NCBI GenBank assembly: GCA_030605085.1
Contig: JAUWBH010000207.1
Span: 1-9,368 of the forward strand
DNA: 9,368 bases
Source of the DNA: Promethearchaeota archaeon
Lineage (GTDB): Archaea > Asgardarchaeota > Lokiarchaeia > Sigynarchaeales > SOKP01
Reading direction: 5' to 3'
Under the pieces are notes generated by a model. The model did not search any database, had not been told where the DNA came from, and worked only from the letters and a program-made list of their open reading frames with translations. Position 1 is the stretch's first letter; every line of letters begins with the position of its first letter. Positions 1 to 7,200 of the stretch are shown piece by piece. Made by a program: the position numbers and the translations under genes.

Positions 1-2
1 AA

Positions 3-311
3 ACCAAAATAAAGAATAAACGCAAGATCTATATTAATGACTTGTTGAAACCCGAAATTATAGACATACTCAATGACCTTAGAAATTACTCGAAAGATTA
101 CGATTCAAGCAAAAAACTAATATGTAAGCTATGTAATAGAGCAATTGAAGATCCTTTACAATTAATTTTATGGAACAGCGACCAAAAACTCTACATATCT
201 TTTCATTCCAAATGTGCTTTTTTAGAGGGAACAGCCGATTTATTTAACGAAATAGCGGGAGAGTTTGATTATACTTATATATTAGACGATAAAAAAGCTT
301 ATTATATTTGA
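3..311 (+). CDS. Small LIM-like zinc-motif protein, 5' end cut by window
   Basis: The reading frame is open from the first bases of the window to a TGA at 309-311, so the true start probably lies outside. The first start-like codon inside is TTG at 42, giving 89 aa, but no ribosome binding site precedes it. The visible part has a Cys-Lys-Leu-Cys pair (codons at about 120-131), then 23 residues, then His-Ser-Lys-Cys. The spacing C-x2-C-x23-H-x2-C matches the first half of a LIM-type zinc finger; there is no second half. The remainder is acidic and predicted mostly helical. A structural zinc site and a protein- or nucleic-acid-binding role are inferred. The family is not recognised. Other treble-clef or zinc-ribbon folds could give the same spacing. 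Confidence 0.6.
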   Translation, partial: TKIKNKRKIYINDLLKPEIIDILNDLRNYSKDYDSSKKLICKLCNRAIEDPLQLILWNSDQKLYISFHSKCAFLEGTADLFNEIAGEFDYTYILDDKKAYYI

Positions 312-316
312 AAAAA

Positions 317-571
317 ATGAGCGCAATTTATAAAGAAAGAATTAAAAATTGTAAAAATTTAACGGGGAATATGAAGAGAGTTAACTCTTTTCTTAAAATA
401 AAAGGCTTATCGGACGGAATTAATCGTTTAGCTCTCTTTAACCTTAAAGTTAAATCTTTTCCAGAAATACTTATCAACTTTTTATTAAAAGAGATTATAG
501 AGTTTATTACGAATTGCCAGAAACTAGTTTTTATATTTTATCGTAGCTATCATCATCATTGTTTTTCATAA
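317..571 (+). CDS. Doubtful small basic hypothetical protein
   Basis: An ATG at 317 lies 5 nt after the TGA of the preceding plus-strand gene and opens an 84-codon frame ending at TAA. A TTG at 308 overlaps that stop and would add three residues. The product is Lys/Ile/Asn/Phe-rich with a hydrophobic C-terminal third and no recognisable domain. Against it: no clear ribosome binding site, the minus strand is also open over much of this stretch, and the last 40 bases are antisense to a more coding-like minus-strand remnant (531-653). The tight spacing to the upstream gene is the main argument for it. Confidence 0.2.
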   Translation: MSAIYKERIKNCKNLTGNMKRVNSFLKIKGLSDGINRLALFNLKVKSFPEILINFLLKEIIEFITNCQKLVFIFYRSYHHHCFS

Positions 572-653
572 TTTTTTTTATAGTTTCTTCTTTATCAGTG
601 TCTTTGACCAAAAGGATTAATAAATCCCTTCCCTCTTGTTCTTCAAAATCCCT
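531..653 (-). pseudogene. Coding-like 40-codon remnant without a start
   Basis: On the minus strand, 40 codons lie between an in-frame TAA (654-656) and a TAA (531-533). They read like the C-terminus of a real protein: an amphipathic stretch (GRDLLILLVKDTDKEE) followed by a charged, Asp/Asn-rich tail. There is no ATG or GTG near the beginning. In the adjacent frame the upstream bases read DVILKGF, which would join smoothly with a one-base shift. It may be the decayed 3' end of a gene lost by deletion. It is short enough to be chance. Confidence 0.2.
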
Positions 654-668
654 TTAATATAACATCAT

Positions 669-679
669 AAAAAAAAAAA
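669..679 (-). terminator. Second T-tract downstream of the HEAT gene
   Basis: Eleven A on the plus strand give a T11 run in the minus-strand transcript, about 60 nt after the TAA at 740. Archaeal RNA polymerase terminates at U-rich tracts without needing a hairpin, so this is a plausible back-up terminator. Confidence 0.35.
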
Positions 680-728
680 TGAATGAGAGAAAAGATTTAG
701 TAAAATATAACAAAATTTTTTAATCTAG

Positions 729-735
729 AAAAAAA
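729..735 (-). terminator. T7 tract just after the HEAT frame's TAA
   Basis: In minus-strand sense, a T7 run starts 4 nt after the TAA at 740-742. No comparable T-run follows the earlier amber codon at 887-889. The placement suggests the transcription unit was built to end after the TAA, so the 48-codon segment past the TAG belonged to the gene. Confidence 0.45.
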
Positions 736-739
736 TTTC

Positions 740-889
740 TTAACTTTCTCTTATTTTAGCTAAAGCACCACAGATAATAGGGTCTTGACTCATCTCGCAT
801 CTTATTTTGAGAAGGGAAATCACTCTTTTTTTAATTTTTTCATCTTCATATTTAGTAGTTCGTTCTAAAATTAATGCTATTGAACGCTA
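740..889 (-). other. In-frame continuation of HEAT gene past an amber TAG
   Basis: The TAG is at 887-889 and the same frame continues 48 codons to TAA at 740-742. The residues look like the closing HEAT helices of the same protein: RSIALILERTTKYEDEK, then KIKKRVISLLKIRCEMSQ, then a short tail ending AKIRES. A C-to-T change from CAG (Gln) would produce this TAG. The segment is needed to complete the last repeat, which the TAG cuts after SDEGSIDL. Possible explanations are a recent nonsense mutation, a sequencing error, amber readthrough, or pyrrolysine insertion. The frame continuity is observed; which explanation holds is not. Confidence 0.7.
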
Positions 890-3800
890 TAAATCAATAG
901 ACCCCTCGTCGCTTAAGTTTTTTAATAGTTTTGAGAGAATTTCAGAAAGTCCAATTTTTCGAATTATTTCTACCATAGTTGAGATCATATTATTTCTAAC
1001 GCCTTCAGATTCATCTTCTAGAAGATAAATTATTTTATCAAATACTCTATCAATATTTTGAAAACTATAAATTTTTAACAGTCCTGCTGAAGCTTCTCTT
1101 ACTTTAGAATCTTCACTCGTTAAATTCATTGAAACTTTTTCAAAGGGTATTTGAGAAGCTTTAATTTCTTTAATATTTGATAAAATATTCATTGCTGATC
1201 TTCGAACCCACGATTTTTCGTCATCTAAAAAGAACAAGAGTTTCTTTATAATTAATTCTTTATTTTCAATAAGCTCTACAATTTTTCCTAAACTAGAAAC
1301 CGCTGCTTCCCTTACATTCCATTCTTCATCAATTAAACCCTTATTAAATAAAATGTTTACTGATTCTTCTGGAGCCTTATAACCAATAAATCCTAACATT
1401 TTTGCTCCCGACTCCCGGACAAATGAGTCATTATCAGATAGAAGTTGAATCACAGGGCTTATAGGGATTATTTCTGGTGAATCTTTAGCAATATCTAATA
1501 ATGATCTAGATAATGTAATTTTTACAGAAGCTTCTTGATTGTTTAACGATTGAAAAATAGAATCCATTTCAGGTTTTATGACCGTTGGTTCTTTTTTTGC
1601 TATTTTTGACATAATTTTTGAAGTTTCTTTTTTTATTTGTGGATTTGAATCACTTTGTAAAATTACTAACAAGGGTCTAATTTTAATTTTATCCGGAAAC
1701 TCGTCTGCTAGCCCTTCCAAAGAGGAGATTGCGTTAAATCTAATATCTTCATTATCAGAATCTAAAAAATTTAATAATTCGGGGATTACTTTTTCTGGGT
1801 CATTCTTAGCAATTTTTATAGTGGTTCTGGAGATAATTCCTTTTGTAATGAATTTAGTCACATCAGGAATTTTTATTAAATTCTGAAATATTAAACCTGG
1901 ATGAGTTTTATATTTGTCAACAAGAATTTTTGAGATATTATCCTTCAAATTTTCGTTTTCAAATTTTATAAAAATTAATAAAGTAGTTAAGATCTTTTCG
2001 GGATTATTTTCCCATAATTTTCCAAGGAGGGATAATACGCTATTTAATACTTCATTATTGTTAGGATCTATTTTATTTATAATTGAATCTATATCTAAAG
2101 AACTTGGGTCTTCAGTAAAGTATTTTTCAAGCGCTAATACAGACGCTTGTCTTACATTTTCGTTTAAATCAGTTAAGCCATCAAGTAGCGGTAAAAATGG
2201 AATAGAATATTCTTTAAAGTTACCAATTTTAGCAAAAACTTCAAAGATTGAGGCTCTAACCGAGCTAGTTGGATCTTTCATTAAAGGTATGATTTTGTAA
2301 ACGATAGTAGGATCGATGGTTTCAATTTTAAGATGTTTTATATTTTTAATAGCTGCTGCTCGAATAAATCTATTAGAATGATTTAGTTTATTGATGATCG
2401 TATCAATAGGCATTTCTATTGAAGAATTCGCCAAAATATTAAGAGTTTCTATTTGAACATTACTATCTGGATCATTCAGTAATTTGTCTATATTCAACTC
2501 CGAAATCAGCTCACCATTAAACCTAATTAGTCTAGAAAGAATTTTTAAACCTATATTTTTTAATCTCCATTCAGTATCGTTAATAAGATTAAAGATTAAA
2601 TTTTTAGGGATTTTCTTAAGTAAACTCACATCTACATCTAAAAGAGATTTCGCAAAAGGTATATTTTTATCGTAATTAGGAGATTCCAACGCTTCAATTA
2701 TCCAAGGTAGAACTATATTCGGGACATCTCTTTCTAATTGTATTAATATTTTATAGCATATTTTTTTTGAATTAGGATTAGGATCGCAAATACCGTCAGT
2801 TATAGAATTTTTAAATTTTCCTTTATTTAAATTAATTTCTTCCTTAAAGGGTATTCTTTCAAACATCAATATTAAAGTTTCTTCTGCGTGCTCTTTTACT
2901 TTTGGATCATTACTTTTTATAAAATTAAATAAAGGAATTGGGTCGAATGTTTGTCCGCATTCAGTTATTAATGAATATCTAATGTTGTCTTTAAATTTAC
3001 TTTTTTTAGAGAGAAAATAATAGGATGTAAAGATTATCAAAACTATTTCCTCGATAGCAGCTCCGAAAGCGAACATTAAATAATTAGGTACGATCTCGTT
3101 AGTAAAATCCCAAGTCCCAAATGTGTCGAATAGTTTTTCCGAATTTACAATGAGGAAATTGACTAAAACATTAATTCCCACTGCTGCCATTAAATAAGCA
3201 GCGAAGTATATATCAATACCACGGTACTTTATTTTTCGACCCCAAAATCTCGAGAAAAAAGAAACGACACCTATTATAAGCGTTACAAAGACCAATCCAG
3301 CATAAGAATAGGGTGAAATCATCAATGATCCAGTAAAAAAAAAGGCTAAAGTCTGAATCATGGATACCCATGCCCATACAAATACAAACAACATTAATCC
3401 TATCATAATTCTCGGAGCAGGATCCGCCGCAAATTCTTTTAACGCTCTTTTCCCATTTTCAAAACCAAGAAACATTGAACGATTAAGATCTGGGAGATGG
3501 TAATAAAAATTCTTTATTTGATAAAAATAACCTCTAGATCCGTAAAATGTTAATATCATCAGAGGATATACAAGCATCCACGAGATCCAAATCACCAACA
3601 ACGGTAAGCCTATTAACGAAAGAATTAACGGAGGAAAAAAGAAAACCACTAAATAGAATAGTGTTGCCAAAATAATCCGTACAACTTTACTTTTCGATTT
3701 ATTTATAATCAAATCTCCAATGAACTTATGAAAAAGTGTTAACCCCTCGTCTGACTCTTTACTTATCGCTATAAATAGAAAATCTATCAATGGATAAAGG

Positions 3801-4096
3801 GAAATATAGCCAAGACATATAATAAATGGTATTAGAAAAAAATTTGGATTAAAATTTGGAGCTGGTTCAGCACTTTTCTCCCAAAACTCTGGTGTTTCTA
3901 TAGCAAATATAAAAGACATTCCTACTATTATTAAAATGGACATAGAAAAAAAGAATGCGAAAATCGTGCATTGAAATCTATCTTTAAGGTTGAATTCTCC
4001 TTTTTTCACTAAAGCAACTTGCTTGGTAATTAAAATAAACCCAACGATAAAAACTCCTATAAAGATTAAAATTAATGTAATTAAAATACTATCCAT
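887..4096 (-). CDS. Polytopic membrane protein with large HEAT-repeat domain
   Basis: A 1069-aa product up to the amber TAG, or 1118 aa if the frame runs on to 740. Residues 1-361 hold about nine hydrophobic segments (roughly 4-24, 43-66, 84-112, 138-155, 157-184, 229-255, 264-283, 296-318, 336-361), so the N-terminal third is a multipass membrane domain. Residues about 385-1069 are tandem helical hairpins of 36-40 aa with HEAT/armadillo hallmarks: Asp-x-x-x-x-Val-Arg at the inter-helix turn (SSVRASIFEV, ENVRQASVLA, SFVRESGAKM, WNVREAAVSS, SWVRRSAMNI, SKVREASAGL, EGVRNNMIST). HEAT solenoids bind protein partners, so a membrane-anchored scaffold is inferred, with the solenoid probably cytoplasmic. 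No catalytic motif is visible and the membrane domain is not recognised. The ATG at 4096 is favoured because a TATA-like box lies about 27 nt upstream, which implies a leaderless mRNA; no Shine-Dalgarno is present. Confidence 0.85.
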   Translation of the reverse strand: MDSILITLILIFIGVFIVGFILITKQVALVKKGEFNLKDRFQCTIFAFFFSMSILIIVGMSFIFAIETPEFWEKSAEPAPNFNPNFFLIPFIICLGYISLYPLIDFLFIAISKESDEGLTLFHKFIGDLIINKSKSKVVRIILATLFYLVVFFFPPLILSLIGLPLLVIWISWMLVYPLMILTFYGSRGYFYQIKNFYYHLPDLNRSMFLGFENGKRALKEFAADPAPRIMIGLMLFVFVWAWVSMIQTLAFFFTGSLMISPYSYAGLVFVTLIIGVVSFFSRFWGRKIKYRGIDIYFAAYLMAAVGINVLVNFLIVNSEKLFDTFGTWDFTNEIVPNYLMFAFGAAIEEIVLIIFTSYYFLSKKSKFKDNIRYSLITECGQTFDPIPLFNFIKSNDPKVKEHAEETLILMFERIPFKEEINLNKGKFKNSITDGICDPNPNSKKICYKILIQLERDVPNIVLPWIIEALESPNYDKNIPFAKSLLDVDVSLLKKIPKNLIFNLINDTEWRLKNIGLKILSRLIRFNGELISELNIDKLLNDPDSNVQIETLNILANSSIEMPIDTIINKLNHSNRFIRAAAIKNIKHLKIETIDPTIVYKIIPLMKDPTSSVRASIFEVFAKIGNFKEYSIPFLPLLDGLTDLNENVRQASVLALEKYFTEDPSSLDIDSIINKIDPNNNEVLNSVLSLLGKLWENNPEKILTTLLIFIKFENENLKDNISKILVDKYKTHPGLIFQNLIKIPDVTKFITKGIISRTTIKIAKNDPEKVIPELLNFLDSDNEDIRFNAISSLEGLADEFPDKIKIRPLLVILQSDSNPQIKKETSKIMSKIAKKEPTVIKPEMDSIFQSLNNQEASVKITLSRSLLDIAKDSPEIIPISPVIQLLSDNDSFVRESGAKMLGFIGYKAPEESVNILFNKGLIDEEWNVREAAVSSLGKIVELIENKELIIKKLLFFLDDEKSWVRRSAMNILSNIKEIKASQIPFEKVSMNLTSEDSKVREASAGLLKIYSFQNIDRVFDKIIYLLEDESEGVRNNMISTMVEIIRKIGLSEILSKLLKNLSDEGSIDL

Positions 4097-4117
4097 ATCA
4101 GTCTAAAATAATTTTAT

Positions 4118-4131
4118 GATTTAAATTTTTC
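4118..4131 (-). promoter_or_regulatory. TATA-like box for the HEAT gene (leaderless)
   Basis: In minus-strand sense the sequence is GAAAAATTTAAATC: a purine-rich BRE-like lead followed by an ATTTAAAT core centred about 27 nt before the ATG at 4096. This is the spacing expected for archaeal transcription starting at the start codon itself. It is an assignment by spacing in AT-rich DNA. Confidence 0.4.
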
Positions 4132-4230
4132 ATAATAATTTTTATTTAAAAATTGAGTGTATTTTAAAGTTTAAATAATGAATCAAAAATTAAAAATCTT
4201 TCAAATGATAACGACAAAAATTCTATCTAT

Positions 4231-4238
4231 ATCACCTC
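4231..4238 (-). other. Orphan Shine-Dalgarno-like octamer
   Basis: In minus-strand sense the octamer GAGGTGAT matches the anti-Shine-Dalgarno complement well. No good gene follows. The nearest start-like codon is a TTG 13 nt downstream, giving only a 17-codon frame. It lies between the 4300 gene and the HEAT gene and may be a relic, a short leader peptide or chance. The rest of this 203-bp intergenic stretch shows only the hairpin at 4270-4294 and the HEAT promoter. Confidence 0.2.
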
Positions 4239-4269
4239 GAAATTTGACGGAACATAAAGAATTTGCATT

Positions 4270-4294
4270 AAGGATTATAATGGATATAATCCTT
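4270..4294 (-). terminator. 9-bp hairpin just after the repeat-nuclease gene
   Basis: AAGGATTAT (4270-4278) and ATAATCCTT (4286-4294) are perfect inverted repeats with a 7-nt loop. The hairpin starts 5 nt past the TGA of the 4300-7881 gene, so it could be a 3'-end stabiliser or a processing or termination signal. No T-tract follows on the minus strand; the TTTT lies on the plus side. Termination function is therefore uncertain. Confidence 0.35.
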
Positions 4295-4299
4295 TTAAA

Positions 4300-7200
4300 T
4301 CAATCATCTAAATAAAGATTAAAATTATCTAAGGATTTGTATACGACATTTCTATTATAACCAAAAAAAGTTTTTATTGAATACCCTGATTTTTTAAGGT
4401 ATCTTTCTAATTCTGAAGTCTTATTAAGTTCCAAAACATCCAATTCTACTAAAGATTTAAGTTCATTTAAATTATTGGTATTATTATATTCCAACAACTC
4501 TCGGAATTTATCCAGATGTCGTCCTTTTAATTGAATAGTATTTACAAAATAAGAGGGACTCATTACTCTAATATTTTGAGGATATATTATGTTAGAATTA
4601 TTAGGAAGAGGTTTATACTGAATATTATTTGTATAAACCCAGTCTGACCCCACTATAAAAAGTAAAATATCAGGATGTTGGTATTTAACTACTTTTTCTA
4701 TTAAATTTTCCTCAGATAAATCAAAAGTAAATTCCAACTGAATAGCTTTAATATTTTGTAGATTAAATCTTGAAACTATCAGATTAATATAATGGTTATC
4801 ATTTATTAAAAGACCATCTGCTCTCTTCCAAGTAGGTGGAAAAATTGCTGATTCCGAGAAATACATAATATTAATTGATTTAAAAAAATCTGTTAAAATT
4901 GAATTTAAACGGATATGGAATAAAGTTCCAAGATATAAATAATCGTCTGTAGGAAATCTCTCTTCATAATCATCACAAACTTCTAAAGCTAATCGTATAA
5001 TAGGAGTTCTTGAAATATCCCATTTCTCAGCAATCCTACGTAAACTTAATTGCGTATTCAAAATATCATAAATGATTAAATTTGAGGTATTTTGAGGTAT
5101 TTTGTTGTACCATCTTTCTTCGTATGTAATTGGATCAAATTCTTCTTGAGCAATATTACTGATAGTATGTCTATTTGTCTTAACTATTTTTGCTATGAAT
5201 TGAAATGATTGCGGGGGATTTTTATGTAATTCTCTAATAATCTTTTCTCTTTTAATAGGAATGGGAGTTGGATTATGATGTTTTTCAAACCATTTCCTAA
5301 AATCATTTTTAAGATAGTTATTTACTTGTTTTTCTAAGGTATCTGCATTAGAGGGTAATCTATATTTAATTAATCGGTTGGATTTTTCTATTTTTAAAAC
5401 GGAAAAAAATGACCCGTACCGCTCAAATAACTTTATCCATCTCTCAATTATAGGATCTGAATGAAAATTTCTTCCATAATTTCCTTCCCATTCCTTATAA
5501 GTGCTTACATTAAAATATTGTGGATGTAAATTAAAGAAATTCTGTAAACGCCTTTTAATATTCTTGTGGTCGGGAAGTCTACCATCTATTTGTTCAAATC
5601 TTAATGCTACACCTCTATAAGTCCCTACTTCTTCGAATAAAAATTTCCACAGTAATACATCATCTTCATAATAATGCGAAGTACTTTCATGCTTTTTAAT
5701 CCATGATATGTAATCCATATTCTTTTTTCGAAAATAGGCTTGCACTTTATTTCTTATTGTAGAAATTGTCGGTATACGCCCCCCTTTTGATATTAAATAG
5801 TCTCTAAGTGATCTATAACTCTTAAATTTTTGAAATAACTTTATCCAATACTCGACAATTTCATCTGTATATAGAATTGTATATTTTGAAAACCACTCTA
5901 AAAATGTTTTTTCTATAAATAAATTCGGGTAATCTTCAAATAATTTTCTTAATCCATATTCTATTGAACTTATAGTTGGTGCTTTCCCGCCGTAATATTT
6001 TGCTACCGAATCGCCAACACCCCGATAATTCCCCATCTGTTCAAAAGCGGGTTTCCAGAACTCTTTAATATGTTCATCAGGATAGTTCTTTTGTTTTGCA
6101 AACTGATTATACCAATTAATATAATCCATTTCGTTATCAAATAATTTTTTAATCCTACGTGAAATAGTTTCAGCAGCAAGTTTAGACTTTACTCTTCCGT
6201 ACAACTTATTTAAATCCTTCGCTACCTCTTTATAATCTCCATATTTTTCAAATTTTGGCATCCAAACATTTTCAACTTCACTATCTGGATATCTTGGTTT
6301 CTTTCCAGAATAAGAAGATTGAAAAACTGAAACACTTTTTTCAAATTCATCGCTTTTATCTGTCATGTCTCTAGATTCACTAAAAGAACTTAAATTGTCT
6401 TCTGTAAATTCTTCGTCTTTCCTTGAATTCGTATTCAATTCCTTCTCTCCATTAAATTCGTAATTTTTATTATCTTTCATCGTATCTTGTTCTATAAGGT
6501 TCTTATTATACTCCTCGATTTTTTCGTTTAACATTAATTGGCTGATGGGTTCGCGCGATAAAGTTGCTTTAGGTATCCACTTATGGTTTAAATTCGCGTC
6601 CCAATTTCTTAGTAAATCCTCTCCTATAAAATGTATAAAGTTAGTAGAGGGAATCCTTCCCAATTTGCCTTCAATTAGTTCGAACACTACCGTTGTGAGA
6701 TAGCGCACTTCGGCTATAAAGGTCAACCCGTATATCTGATCTAAGTTCAATCGAAATTGTAATTTCTCGTAATAGTCGGCAAATTCTTTCCTGCTGACCA
6801 AATCAACCTCTTCAAAATACTTGTATTTTACTTCTCTTTCAGATACATTTAACTTAATCCCAATAGATTCGTTCTCTGTTAAATCAATTCTAATTCTTTC
6901 CCGTTCCACTTTAGGTTTTTTGAAATAGCCTTGATCTACTATAGTATCGTACACGATTCTACAAATAACGATGATAAAGCTCCATTTAAAATCATACGAG
7001 AGTTCTTCGTCGTACAAAAAAGTCTTAAGACCTCCCAAGTAATTCGCAACTTCGCGATATAATCCTTCAAGTTCTGAAAATTTGAATTTGCCAACGACGA
7101 GATTAAACACAAATTGCGTCAAATTACGCAAATTAGTTAAATATTCGTAACTAAAAATCTGATCTAACTTTAATCGAGTTCGCAATTTCTCGTAATTCTC

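Noticed and set aside
377..388. 12-base palindrome AGAGTTAACTCT as an operator
   Set aside because: It lies within a doubtful ORF, occurs once, and is not near a recognised promoter; AT-rich palindromes of this size are common.
807..2675. Several plus-strand open frames of 60-130 codons antisense to the HEAT gene
   Set aside because: They lie wholly or mostly opposite strong HEAT-repeat coding sequence (or its in-frame continuation), are Ser/Phe/Ile-rich as expected of shadows, and have no promoters or ribosome binding sites.
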